DNA from: an uncultured Oscillospiraceae bacterium
Lineage (GTDB): Bacteria; Bacillota; Clostridia; Oscillospirales; Oscillospiraceae
Reading direction: 5' to 3'
DNA length: 27,566 nucleotides
Assembly: GCA_934567355.1 (NCBI GenBank)
Contig: CAKTJC010000033.1
Span: 1 to 27,566 of the forward strand
A program made the position numbers and the translations under genes. The notes under the pieces were generated by a model. It saw only the letters and a program-made list of their open reading frames with translations. It did no database searches and was not told the origin of the DNA. Every line of letters starts with the position of its first letter. Position 1 is the first letter of the stretch. This document shows, piece after piece, positions 1 through 7,113 of this stretch.

Positions 1-1
1 A

Positions 2-643
2 TCCGGCGATGCAGACTGTACCGAAATGCAGGGGCTGTCGTTGCGCAATGTGGGCGTCAAGCTGCTCAGCGCGAAGGGAAAGGTGCTTTATCAGGATTTC
101 GGCGAGCTGCTCTTTACCCATTTTGGCGTTTCCGGCCCCACAGTCCTCAGCGCCAGCTGCCACCTGAAGGGGGAGGGCTGCCGTTTGCTGATTGATTTGA
201 AGCCGGCGCTGGATGAGGGAAAGCTGGACAGCCGCATTCTCAGAGATTTGGAGCAGTATCAGAATCGTTCCATGGAAAACGCTCTGACGGATCTGCTGCC
301 CCGCTCCATGATACCCGTGGTTCTGCACCGTCTGGAGATCGACCCGGCCATGCAGGCCAATTCCCTGACCAGGCAGAAGCGCCGGTCACTTGTGGAGCTT
401 TTGAAGGCGTTCCCGGTCTCCGTTTCCGGCAAGCGCCCTGTCAGTGAGGCGATCATTACCTCCGGCGGCGTAAAGGTCTCCGAGGTAAATCCCGGCACGA
501 TGGAATCCAAGCTTGTCCCGGGGCTGTTCTTTGCCGGAGAAATTTTGGACTGCGATGCCTACACCGGAGGCTTCAATCTGCAAATCGCCTGGGCAACAGC
601 CTATGCAGCCGGGATAAATGCCGCAAAGGCAAAAACGCCGTAA
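2..643 (+). CDS. NAD(P)/FAD-dependent oxidoreductase, HI0933/BaiN family (3' part only)
   Basis: The reading frame is open from the first full codon at the window edge, so the N-terminus with the FAD-binding GxGxxG motif lies upstream and only about 213 residues are visible. The C-terminal signature of the HI0933/YhiN/BaiN flavoprotein family is clear: TSGGVKVSEVNPGTMESK, followed by PGLFFAGEILDCDAYTGGFN and an alanine-rich end. In this family that segment closes the FAD site. Members are flavin-dependent reductases, some acting on bile-acid intermediates, but most have no proven substrate; a substrate cannot be read from this fragment. A methionine at position 26 is internal, because family residues precede it in frame. 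The gene ends 100 bp before acpP, which has its own promoter, so the two are probably separate transcription units. Confidence 0.9.
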   Translation, partial: SGDADCTEMQGLSLRNVGVKLLSAKGKVLYQDFGELLFTHFGVSGPTVLSASCHLKGEGCRLLIDLKPALDEGKLDSRILRDLEQYQNRSMENALTDLLPRSMIPVVLHRLEIDPAMQANSLTRQKRRSLVELLKAFPVSVSGKRPVSEAIITSGGVKVSEVNPGTMESKLVPGLFFAGEILDCDAYTGGFNLQIAWATAYAAGINAAKAKTP

Positions 644-670
644 GATTTTGGAGCGCTGCGAAATCAGGCA

Positions 671-699
671 TTGACAAAGTCCTTATCCTGTACTAGAAT
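671..699 (+). promoter_or_regulatory. sigma-A promoter of acpP
   Basis: TTGACA at 671-676 and TAGAAT at 694-699 are separated by exactly 17 bp, which is five or six of six matches to each consensus box. Transcription would start near 706, about 38 bp before the acpP start codon. The Shine-Dalgarno GGAGGG lies at 729-734. Confidence 0.8.
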
Positions 700-743
700 A
701 TTACGGAAATGTTCTACACAGAATATTTGGAGGGAAAGATAGA

Positions 744-965
744 ATGTACGAAAAACTTGTGAAGTACGCTGCCAAGCAGCTTGAGATCGATGCGTCCGAG
801 ATCACCCCCGACAGCACCTTCGAGAGCCTGGGCATTGATTCTCTGGATATTGTAGAGATGATCATGGATCTGGAGAGTGAGCTGGGCGTAGAGCTGGACA
901 TGGAGGACCAGAAGATCACCACCTTCCAGGAGCTGGCAGACTTTGTTGAATCCAAACTGAACTAA
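744..965 (+). CDS. acpP: Acyl carrier protein
   Basis: The 73-residue acidic protein is the expected length for a bacterial type II ACP. The phosphopantetheine attachment motif GIDSLDIVEMIMDLE is intact, with the modified serine near residue 32, so the protein would carry growing acyl chains for fatty acid synthesis in the cytoplasm. GGAGGG stands 9 bp before the ATG. No fab genes are adjacent; the gene appears monocistronic with its own strong promoter at 671-699. Its TAA stop is part of the 4-bp target duplication of a MITE-like element that starts at the very next base, so its original 3' untranslated region and any terminator have been replaced or displaced by that element. Confidence 0.97.
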   Translation: MYEKLVKYAAKQLEIDASEITPDSTFESLGIDSLDIVEMIMDLESELGVELDMEDQKITTFQELADFVESKLN

Positions 966-1126
966 GGAATCTCTGAATCAATCGTCTGCGGCTGGGCAGC
1001 GGGTCTTTTGCCCCCATGCCGCAGGATGAAAAATGGGAAATACATACAGTATTCCTCCATTTTCCATCCTTTGCCTGGGAACAAAATCCCTCGCTGCCAG
1101 CTCTTGCTGATTTATTCAGAGCTTCC
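966..1126 (+). mobile_element. 161-bp MITE-like element, copy 1 (IS5-type ends)
   Basis: The element has imperfect 18-bp terminal inverted repeats, GGAATCTCTGAATCAATC at 966-983 against the reverse complement of 1109-1126 (two mismatches). It is flanked on both sides by CTAA (962-965 and 1127-1130), a 4-bp direct repeat matching the YTAR target of the IS5 family. A second copy of identical length lies inverted at 13755-13915, with about 14 mismatches in 161 bases. The interior is palindromic: CTGCGGC/GCCGCAG, and a long imperfect hairpin with arms beginning GGATG and ending CATCC. No transposase is encoded, so it would need one in trans. The IS5 assignment is inferred from ends and target duplication. 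Confidence 0.8.
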
Positions 1127-1154
1127 CTAAAACAGAATATTTGATCCTTGTTAG

Positions 1155-1460
1155 AGCTGTCGGCTTATAACAAGGTCGCACTAGTCGGGGAGTTAGCGGT
1201 GCCCTGTACCTGCAATCCGCTATAGCAGGGATGAACCCCCACACCCGGCCAGGTGGATGTGCCATCCGTACCGTGTAAGAGGTGTTGAGAAATCGGTCTT
1301 GCGCAATGGGATCCCGTGAACCATGTCAGGTGGGGAACCAAGCAGCATTAAGCGGACCTTCCCGTGTGCCGCGGGATTGCCGATTTTGAGCTTTCTGCAT
1401 GGCCTCTGGGTATGTCGCCTGTTCAAATGTGGGTGTGCGATCTTGTTATGAGCCGGCATG
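1155..1460 (+). ncRNA. ffs: Signal recognition particle RNA, large Bacillus/Clostridium type
   Basis: The conserved helix 8 apical region is present as ATGTCAGG at 1323-1330, a GGGGAACC loop and AAGCAGCATTAAG, which binds Ffh. The 5' strand GTCGGCTTATAACAAGG starting at 1159 pairs with TCTTGTTATGAGCCGGC ending at 1457, giving the long terminal stem of the large SRP RNA with an Alu domain. A length near 300 nt fits the clostridial class; exact ends are uncertain by several bases. SRP RNA next to dnaX-ebfC-recR is the same order as scr-dnaX-yaaK-recR in Bacillus. No clear -35/-10 pair is seen; the upstream DNA is the right end of a MITE. Confidence 0.92.
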
Positions 1461-1490
1461 TTTTATTGCACATGGGAAGGAGGAATTGCC

Positions 1491-3095
1491 ATGGCTGCCT
1501 ATCAGGCGCTGTATCGTAAATATCGTCCGCAGACCTTTGATGATGTGTCCGGCCAGATGGCGGTGACGCAGACCTTGAAAACCCAGCTGATGACGGGGAA
1601 GATGAGCCACGCCTATCTCTTCACCGGCTCCAGGGGCACGGGCAAGACCTCCTGTGCCAAAATTCTGGCAAAGGCAGTCAACTGCGAAAATCCGGATAAC
1701 GGCAATCCCTGCAACCGCTGTGCAGCCTGCCGCTCTATTGACGACGGCACCTGCATGGACGTGCTGGAGATCGATGCCGCCTCCAATAACGGCGTGGATA
1801 ACATCCGTGACCTGCGGGACGATGCCGTGTATACCCCGTCCCAGGTGAAAAAGCGCGTATACATCATCGACGAGGTGCACATGCTTTCCCTCTCGGCCTT
1901 CAATGCGCTGCTGAAAATCATCGAAGAGCCGCCGGAGCATCTGATTTTTATCCTTGCGACGACGGAGCTGCATAAGGTTCCGGCCACCATCCTGTCCCGC
2001 TGCCAGCGGTTTTCCTTCCGCCGCATCAGTCAGGAGGATATTGCAGCCCGGCTTCAGTATGTCGCCTACCAGGAGAACATTGACCTGGACGAATCCGCTG
2101 CGAGAGTGATCGCCCGGCTGGCAGACGGCGGCATGCGCGACGGCCTGAGTCTGCTTGACCAGTGTGCCTCTGCGACCGTCGGCGAGTTGACCGCAGAAGC
2201 GGTGTATACCTGCCTTGGAATCGCCGGAGAGCGAAAATGCGGAGAGTTGCTGGGCTATATTGCCGCCCATGATGCGAAGAATGCCCTCCAGCTGTTTAAT
2301 CAGCTATATACCGACGGTAAGGACTTGGGCGCCATGCTTGATGAGCTGGCCTGCCTGATCCGGGATTTGTTGGTGCTCAAAACCGCCCCGGATTCGGGCG
2401 TGACCATGCTGTCCGGTGTCGCCTCCGATCAGGAGGCACAGGCGCTTTCAAAGCAGCTGTCCGGCGGGGAGCTGGTTCGGATGATGTCGCTGGTGCAGGA
2501 GACCCTGTCCGATTTCACCCGCAGTGCCAGCCGCAGGATGGACGCGGAGCTTTGCATTCTGGAAATGACTCAGCCGGAGCTGAGCCTGGATGCAAAGTCC
2601 CTCAATGCCCGCCTGACCCGCCTGGAGGATCAGATCAAAAGCGGGAGCCTGCTGGTTGCTCCGACTGCTGCCGCGCCGACTTCCCCTGCAGCGGAAGCGC
2701 CAAAGCAGGAAGCAGTGGAAGAGCCCGCACCGGAGGAAGCGCCGGTGCCGGATGACCAGGTTCCCCTGGGTTTTTGGGCAGAGGTCGTGTCAGCTGTTCG
2801 CCAGGAGCTGAAGCCCCCTGTCTCCGGCTTCTTTGTGGCGACGGAAAACGCACCGGTGTACGGCGCGATGAAAAACGGCGTCCTCGAGCTGCGCTGCAAA
2901 AACACCTTCACAGCCGATATGCTCGGAAAGCCCGAGATATTGGAGGTCGTGGCGCGTAAAGCAGGCGCGCAGCTGAAAAAACAGGTGAAGGCGAAAATAG
3001 TAGATCTTTCTGCAAAGCCGGCAGGCAATTCCAGAATGGAGAACCTGCTCCAATTCGGCCGGCAGCACAGTGACATTGTAAACATGAAAGAATAA
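1491..3095 (+). CDS. dnaX: DNA polymerase III subunits gamma and tau
   Basis: DnaX is the AAA+ clamp-loader motor that places the beta clamp on primed DNA and links the replicative polymerases. In the 534-residue product the Walker A motif GSRGTGKT is at residues 46-53, the four zinc cysteines at 65, 74, 77 and 80, Walker B IIDEVHM near 125-131, and the sensor/arginine-finger segment SRCQRFSF near 180. Domain III follows, then an Ala/Pro/Glu-rich linker (about residues 380-425) and a C-terminal tau-type domain. The ATG at 1491 is chosen because AAGGAGG lies 7 bp upstream and the family begins with YQALYRKYRP; an upstream in-frame ATG at 1458 overlaps the SRP RNA 3' stem. It is first of a three-gene operon with ebfC and recR. 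Confidence 0.97.
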   Translation: MAAYQALYRKYRPQTFDDVSGQMAVTQTLKTQLMTGKMSHAYLFTGSRGTGKTSCAKILAKAVNCENPDNGNPCNRCAACRSIDDGTCMDVLEIDAASNNGVDNIRDLRDDAVYTPSQVKKRVYIIDEVHMLSLSAFNALLKIIEEPPEHLIFILATTELHKVPATILSRCQRFSFRRISQEDIAARLQYVAYQENIDLDESAARVIARLADGGMRDGLSLLDQCASATVGELTAEAVYTCLGIAGERKCGELLGYIAAHDAKNALQLFNQLYTDGKDLGAMLDELACLIRDLLVLKTAPDSGVTMLSGVASDQEAQALSKQLSGGELVRMMSLVQETLSDFTRSASRRMDAELCILEMTQPELSLDAKSLNARLTRLEDQIKSGSLLVAPTAAAPTSPAAEAPKQEAVEEPAPEEAPVPDDQVPLGFWAEVVSAVRQELKPPVSGFFVATENAPVYGAMKNGVLELRCKNTFTADMLGKPEILEVVARKAGAQLKKQVKAKIVDLSAKPAGNSRMENLLQFGRQHSDIVNMKE

Positions 3096-3116
3096 ACGAT
3101 CATAGGAGAATGAAAA

Positions 3117-3461
3117 ATGGCTAAAAACGGATTTCGCGGAATACCCGGCGGCATGAACCAGAGCGCCATGCTCAAGCAGGCGCAGAAGATGCAGCAGGAG
3201 ATGCTGCGGATGCAGCAGGAGCAGGAGAGCAAGACCTTCTCCGCCAGTGCGGGCGGCGGAATGGTCACGGCAACGGTAAACGGCAAGCATGAGCTGGTGA
3301 GCCTTGCCATCAAGCCCGAGGCAGTCGACCCGGACGATGTGGAAATGCTCCAGGACACCGTCATCGCAGCCGTAAACGAAGCAATGCGGACGGCGGATAA
3401 CGAGGCGGCCAACAATATGTCCCGTCTGACCGGCGGGCTGAACCTGGGCGGCCTGTTCTAA
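3117..3461 (+). CDS. ebfC: Nucleoid-associated protein, YbaB/EbfC family
   Basis: The 114-residue protein has the family layout: a long methionine- and glutamine-rich helix (about residues 17-42, with repeated MQQEM/MQQEQ), a beta sheet segment ending in INGKHELVSLAIKPEAVD-like sequence, and a C-terminal helix with a glycine-rich tail. Members form tweezer-shaped dimers that bind DNA without strong specificity. It lies 21 bp after dnaX and its stop codon is followed immediately by the recR Shine-Dalgarno, the conserved dnaX-ebfC-recR operon. AGGAG precedes the ATG at a normal distance. The N-terminus (MAKNGFRGIPGGMNQ) is somewhat longer than in enteric homologues. Confidence 0.95.
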   Translation: MAKNGFRGIPGGMNQSAMLKQAQKMQQEMLRMQQEQESKTFSASAGGGMVTATVNGKHELVSLAIKPEAVDPDDVEMLQDTVIAAVNEAMRTADNEAANNMSRLTGGLNLGGLF

Positions 3462-3470
3462 GGAGGAGCC

Positions 3471-4070
3471 ATGCAGTTCTTTCCTGCGGCATTACAGGAT
3501 CTGGCCGACCATTTTGCGAGGCTCCCCGGAATCGGCGGCAAAACCGCCCAGCGGCTGGCGTTCCATGTGCTGGAGCTCCCGCTTGAGGATGCGCAGGCGT
3601 TTGCCGATGCCATCATGGAGGCAAAGCGCTCCGTGCATACCTGCCCCTGCTGCCAGAACATCACCGACCGGGAGCTGTGCCCCATCTGCGATGATCCCTC
3701 CAGAGAGAAGGACGTGATCTGCGTGGTGGCGGAACCGAAGGACGTGATCGCAATGGAGCGCTCCAGAGAGTTCCGGGGGGTATACCATGTGCTCCACGGC
3801 GTGATCTCGCCCCTGAATCATGTGACCCAGGACGACATCCGCATCCGCGAGCTCCTGCAGCGGGTGGGCAAGGGAAACGTGAAGGAGGTCATTATGGCGA
3901 CCAACCCCGATACCGAGGGCGAGGCCACAGCCATGTACATCTCCCGCCTGCTTCGCCCTATGGAGGTCAAGGTCACGCGCCTTGCCTACGGCGTGCCGGT
4001 GGGCAGCCAGCTGGAATATGCGGATGAGGTGACGCTTTCCCGCGCCCTGGAGGGCAGACAAGAAATATAA
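3471..4070 (+). CDS. recR: Recombination mediator protein RecR
   Basis: RecR acts with RecO (encoded here at 22460) to load RecA on gapped DNA. The 199-residue length is typical. The N-terminal helix-hairpin-helix LPGIGGKTAQRLAFHVL, the C4 zinc finger (CPCC...CPIC, about residues 57-72) and the Toprim domain (VVAEPKDVIAMERSREFRGVYHVLHG and later NPDTEGEATAMYI) are intact. AAGGAGGAG overlaps the end of ebfC and sits 4 bp before the ATG, so translation is probably coupled. A stable hairpin follows 12 bp after the stop codon. Confidence 0.97.
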   Translation: MQFFPAALQDLADHFARLPGIGGKTAQRLAFHVLELPLEDAQAFADAIMEAKRSVHTCPCCQNITDRELCPICDDPSREKDVICVVAEPKDVIAMERSREFRGVYHVLHGVISPLNHVTQDDIRIRELLQRVGKGNVKEVIMATNPDTEGEATAMYISRLLRPMEVKVTRLAYGVPVGSQLEYADEVTLSRALEGRQEI

Positions 4071-4082
4071 GATGTCGTTTCG

Positions 4083-4109
4083 CGGCGTGACTTCGGTCAC
4101 GCCGTTTCC
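4083..4109 (+). terminator. Terminator after recR
   Basis: A perfect 9-bp stem (CGGCGTGAC at 4083-4091 with GTCACGCCG at 4096-4104) closes on the extra-stable UUCG tetraloop and is followed by TTTCCTGTTT. The U-run is short but the stem is very stable. It separates the dnaX operon from the ECF sigma gene. Confidence 0.75.
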
Positions 4110-4141
4110 TGTTTATAAAAAATGAGAAATTCTGCAAAAGA

Positions 4142-4170
4142 TGTTAGGTTCCGGCATGGAAATCCTTCTA
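4142..4170 (+). promoter_or_regulatory. Possible autoregulated ECF-type promoter
   Basis: TGTTAG at 4142-4147 and CCTTCTA at 4164-4170 are separated by 16 bp, resembling promoters that clostridial ECF factors use for their own operons (a TGTWAC-like -35 and a CGTCTA-like -10). Both boxes deviate from those patterns, and the assignment rests partly on position directly upstream of an ECF gene with no sigma-A promoter in sight. Confidence 0.35.
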
Positions 4171-4204
4171 TAGGGGTGAAGGACAAAACACAGGAGGTGT
4201 GAAA

Positions 4205-4759
4205 ATGAATGACGATCAAATCATACAGCTGTTCTTCACTCGAAACGAAGATGCCATCCGGCAGACGGCCTGCCGGTATGGCGCACCGCTGACAAGACTG
4301 TCGGAGAATATCATCCGCAACAGCGAGGATGCCCAGGAGTGTGTCAATGATACCTACCTGAAAGCGTGGGAAACCATCCCGCCCGCAAAGCCGAGCCACC
4401 TTTTTGCCTACTTGGCAAAAATCTGCCGCAACCTTGCTTTTGATCGGCTGGACTGGAACAATGCCGTCAAACGAAAGGCGGAGGTCATCGCGCTGACCCA
4501 GGAGATGGAAGAATGCATCCCGGGCACCTGGCAGGATGAAACTGCGGACAGCGCCGACATCAGCAGATCGGTGGGGGCTTTTCTGCAGAGGCAGACGAAG
4601 GAAAATCGGATGATCTTTGTCAGACGGTACTGGTATGGCGACAGCGTCGGCGAAATCGCGCAGCGCTTTGGGGTCAGCCAGAGCGCCGTTATGATGCGGC
4701 TGTCCCGGACAAGAAGCAAGCTGGCATCTTACTTAAAAAAGGAGGGTATTTCGGTATGA
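4205..4759 (+). CDS. ECF RNA polymerase sigma factor (sigma-70 family)
   Basis: The 184-residue protein contains sigma region 2 (NSEDAQECVNDTYLKAWETI, followed by FAYLAKICRNLAFDRLDW) and region 4 with the helix-turn-helix GEIAQRFGVSQSAVMMRLSRTRSKL. It lacks regions 1 and 3, the definition of an extracytoplasmic function sigma factor. The ATG at 4205 is preferred because AGGAGG at 4192-4197 is 7 bp upstream; the in-frame GTG at 4199 would be only 1 bp from it. The stop codon overlaps the next ATG (ATGA at 4756), so it is translationally coupled to a membrane protein that is probably its anti-sigma factor. The signal sensed is not visible. Confidence 0.9.
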   Translation: MNDDQIIQLFFTRNEDAIRQTACRYGAPLTRLSENIIRNSEDAQECVNDTYLKAWETIPPAKPSHLFAYLAKICRNLAFDRLDWNNAVKRKAEVIALTQEMEECIPGTWQDETADSADISRSVGAFLQRQTKENRMIFVRRYWYGDSVGEIAQRFGVSQSAVMMRLSRTRSKLASYLKKEGISV

Positions 4760-5898
4760 CAGGAAAGGACATGTTAAAGGGCATTCAGAATCTGGATGCG
4801 GCATTGATCGAAGAGGCAGAATTTGGAACATTTCAAAAAGAGAAGGCGAAAATAACAGGGAAAAAGAAGCTGCTGATTCTTCTTGCAGCGGCGTTGGCTG
4901 TTGGTTCCATGATCGCGGCGGCGGCCTATACCCGCTGGTCGGCAACCATGCAGTTTGGCAGCTACGGCGGCGTTCAGCCATCCGAGGAAATCAAAAAGCA
5001 GGCAGAGCAAACAGGTCTTTCCATGATCCCCACCGGGACAGATAACGGCGGACAGGAGACAGTCAGTGCCACGGACAACGGCGTCACCATTACCCTGGCT
5101 CAAACAGTGATGGATCAGAACGGCGGCAAGGCGATTTTCCGTATCCAGGGATTGAAGCTGGAGGAGGGTCAATCCCCCTGGGCCTGGTATGACTATACCA
5201 TCGATGGGAAGGACTGGACGCAGCTGGGGATAAGTGGCGGCTCCCAATTCTTTAACGGTACGACGCTGGATGAGCAGGGAAATTGGGTCAATGTGAAGGA
5301 CGGCAAGCCGGCCTCCGGCTATGATTATCAGCTGTCCGACGGGAGCATTGAATTCAGCTCTGATTTCGCCTGGGACGGAAAGGATGTGCTTGGAAAGGAA
5401 ATGGTGTTCACCTTCACCGGCCTTGGTATCACAGGCGAAAAATTCGATGATGAGGATATTATGACCACGCCGGGGAAATGGGAGCTGCGCTGGATTTTGC
5501 AGGGCAGCACGGAAGAGGCGAAAAAATGGACGCCCAACGCCAAAATTGGACATTGGAACCTCACCCTTGTGGAGGCGGAAATCGGCCAATACAGCATGAA
5601 GTTCATTTATCGGCTGGGAGATGAGTACGCGGATCTGATGGACTTTGTGGAGCGGGAGAGATGGGATCCCACCCCGGCGGGCATTCGCTTGAAGGATGGG
5701 ACGGATATTCAGAATCCCTCTGGCTCCGGCAGCGGCGAATGGGATGCAGAAAACCATCTGTTTACGGAAATCCACAGTGCACTGGGTACCGTTCTCGACC
5801 CGGAGCAGATCGCGGGCTTGTATTTCTATGCCGGGTCTGAGCTGAACGAAGAGGGATTCCGGGTGGAGAAACCGTATTATTACATTCCCCTTGCATAA
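4756..5898 (+). CDS. Membrane-anchored putative anti-sigma factor with DUF4179-like extracellular domain
   Basis: The 380-residue product has a short cytoplasmic N-terminus (about residues 1-36, charged), one transmembrane segment (LLILLAAALAVGSMIAAAAY, residues about 38-57) and a large extracytoplasmic region rich in Asp, Gly and Trp. The segment from about residue 98 (NGVTITLAQTVMDQNGGKAI) resembles the DUF4179 domain found beside ECF factors in clostridia. The ATGA overlap with the sigma gene and the topology suggest it holds the sigma factor at the membrane until a surface signal releases it. No cysteine zinc anti-sigma motif (HxxxCxxC) is seen, so the binding mode is not the ZAS type. 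The role is inferred from topology and context. Confidence 0.75.
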   Translation: MTGKDMLKGIQNLDAALIEEAEFGTFQKEKAKITGKKKLLILLAAALAVGSMIAAAAYTRWSATMQFGSYGGVQPSEEIKKQAEQTGLSMIPTGTDNGGQETVSATDNGVTITLAQTVMDQNGGKAIFRIQGLKLEEGQSPWAWYDYTIDGKDWTQLGISGGSQFFNGTTLDEQGNWVNVKDGKPASGYDYQLSDGSIEFSSDFAWDGKDVLGKEMVFTFTGLGITGEKFDDEDIMTTPGKWELRWILQGSTEEAKKWTPNAKIGHWNLTLVEAEIGQYSMKFIYRLGDEYADLMDFVERERWDPTPAGIRLKDGTDIQNPSGSGSGEWDAENHLFTEIHSALGTVLDPEQIAGLYFYAGSELNEEGFRVEKPYYYIPLA

Positions 5899-5900
5899 CG

Positions 5901-5934
5901 AAAGGCAGGGCACCAATTTCGGTGCCCTGCCTTT
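5901..5934 (+). terminator. Strong hairpin between convergent genes, likely bidirectional terminator
   Basis: A perfect 14-bp stem (AAAGGCAGGGCACC at 5901-5914 with its complement at 5921-5934) closes on a 6-nt loop. The flanking A and T runs at the base serve as U-tracts in both directions. It sits 2 bp after the membrane protein stop codon and about 90 bp from the end of the convergent glycosyltransferase gene. Confidence 0.8.
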
Positions 5935-6022
5935 GACATTTAATAGTGCTGCTCCACTTTCTGCATTTGCAGGGTGTTCATATTCTGAAACCGGCTGGGC
6001 ATGGTTTTCTCCTGTCCGGCTG

Positions 6023-6976
6023 TTACTGCGCCTCTTTATTTTCCGGAACCAAAACTTCCTTCGCAATATAGATGGGGCGGTTTTTGCCCTGCTCGAAGGA
6101 GCGCCCCACATACTCGCCGATGATACCGATGCAGAATAGCTGCACGCTGGCAAAAAACAGAATCAGCAGCACAATGGTGGCGTAGCCCGGCACATCGATG
6201 CCCCAAAACAGCTTCTGCACCAGCACCACCACCAGGTACAGCGCCGCGGCCACGCCGGTTGCGCCGCCCAGCCAGGTGGCCAGCCGCAGGGGGGCAGTGG
6301 AGAAGCCGATGATGCCCTCAATGGCGTAGTTCAGCAGCTTGCCGAAGTTCCATTTGGTGGTGCCGTGGGCCCGCTCGCAGGCAGTGTAGGGGATGAATTT
6401 CGTCTGATAGCCCACCCAGGCGAAAATGCCCTTGGAGAAGCGGTGGTATTCGCCCAGCTCCAGAATGCTGTCCCGCACGCTGCGGCGGAAGGTGCGGAAG
6501 TCGCTGGCATCCGGTTGCAGCGCCACATCGGAGAGCTTGTTGATGATTTTATAAAAGCTCTTTTTGAAGAAGGACAGCATCTTTCCTTCGTTCCGCCGGT
6601 CCTGATAAGCGGCGACCACATCATAGTCGGGGTTTTCGTCCAGAAAGGCGACCATCTCCCGCACGATTTCGGGCCGCTGTTGCAGGTCGGCATCAATCAG
6701 GCTGACATAGTCGCCGCTGGCGTGCTGCAAACCCGCGTACAATGCCGATTCCTTGCCGAAATTTCGGGAGAAGGAGACGACCTTCACCGGGCATTTGCCC
6801 CCAGCGTACAGTTTTTTCAGCTGGTGCAGGGTGGCATCCTGACTGCCGTCATCCACAAATACAATCTCATAGGAATAGCCGCAGCCCTGGAACGCCTTTA
6901 TGGTTTCCTCCTGAAAAAGGGTCACATTCTCTGCCTCGTTGTAGCAGGGAACCACCAATGATAATTTCAAGTCCAT
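6023..6976 (-). CDS. Family 2 glycosyltransferase with C-terminal membrane segments (GtrB/DPM1-like)
   Basis: The 317-residue protein begins with the GT-A fold signature LSLVVPCYNEAENV, then VFVDDGSQDAT and the metal/nucleotide-binding LIDADLQQRPE (about residue 95). Two hydrophobic segments near residues 230-255 and 265-290 complete the architecture of bactoprenol-phosphate glucosyl/mannosyl transferases of the GtrB/DPM1 type, which transfer a sugar from a nucleotide sugar to a polyprenyl phosphate on the cytoplasmic face. The sugar and the final acceptor cannot be told. ATG at 6976 is chosen over the adjacent in-frame TTG at 6979; neither has a strong Shine-Dalgarno. It stands alone on the minus strand, with no GtrA flippase or other cell-wall genes nearby. 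Confidence 0.88.
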   Translation of the reverse strand: MDLKLSLVVPCYNEAENVTLFQEETIKAFQGCGYSYEIVFVDDGSQDATLHQLKKLYAGGKCPVKVVSFSRNFGKESALYAGLQHASGDYVSLIDADLQQRPEIVREMVAFLDENPDYDVVAAYQDRRNEGKMLSFFKKSFYKIINKLSDVALQPDASDFRTFRRSVRDSILELGEYHRFSKGIFAWVGYQTKFIPYTACERAHGTTKWNFGKLLNYAIEGIIGFSTAPLRLATWLGGATGVAAALYLVVVLVQKLFWGIDVPGYATIVLLILFFASVQLFCIGIIGEYVGRSFEQGKNRPIYIAKEVLVPENKEAQ

Positions 6977-7078
6977 CAACTCATTTCAAAATTTTTACCT
7001 ATTTTAATCCATTTTTGATGGCGCGTCAAGGGAATAACCGGCGGGTTCACGGAAATGTTGCGATTTGGAAAATTTCTG

Positions 7079-7107
7079 TTGACAAAGTGGGAAATCCGAA
7101 GTAACAT
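7079..7107 (+). promoter_or_regulatory. sigma-A promoter of the valS leader
   Basis: TTGACA at 7079-7084 and TAACAT at 7102-7107 are 17 bp apart. Transcription would begin around 7114, just before the T-box leader. Confidence 0.75.
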
Positions 7108-7113
7108 AGTCTA

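Noticed and set aside
1220..1459. 79-codon minus-strand frame
   Set aside because: Lies wholly within the SRP RNA gene.
1458..1490. Upstream ATG start for dnaX
   Set aside because: It overlaps the SRP RNA 3' stem and has no ribosome-binding site; ATG 1491 has AAGGAGG and matches the family N-terminus.
1446..2270. 274-codon minus-strand frame opposite dnaX
   Set aside because: Shadow of the DnaX AAA+ domain.
2970..2990. A-rich run in dnaX as a possible tau/gamma frameshift site
   Set aside because: The run lies near the 3' end, far past the domain III boundary where a gamma-producing frameshift would be, and no stimulating hairpin is evident.
4774..6153. 459-codon minus-strand frame across the anti-sigma gene and the glycosyltransferase end
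   Set aside because: It spans a terminator and conflicts with two well supported genes; no recognisable motif.
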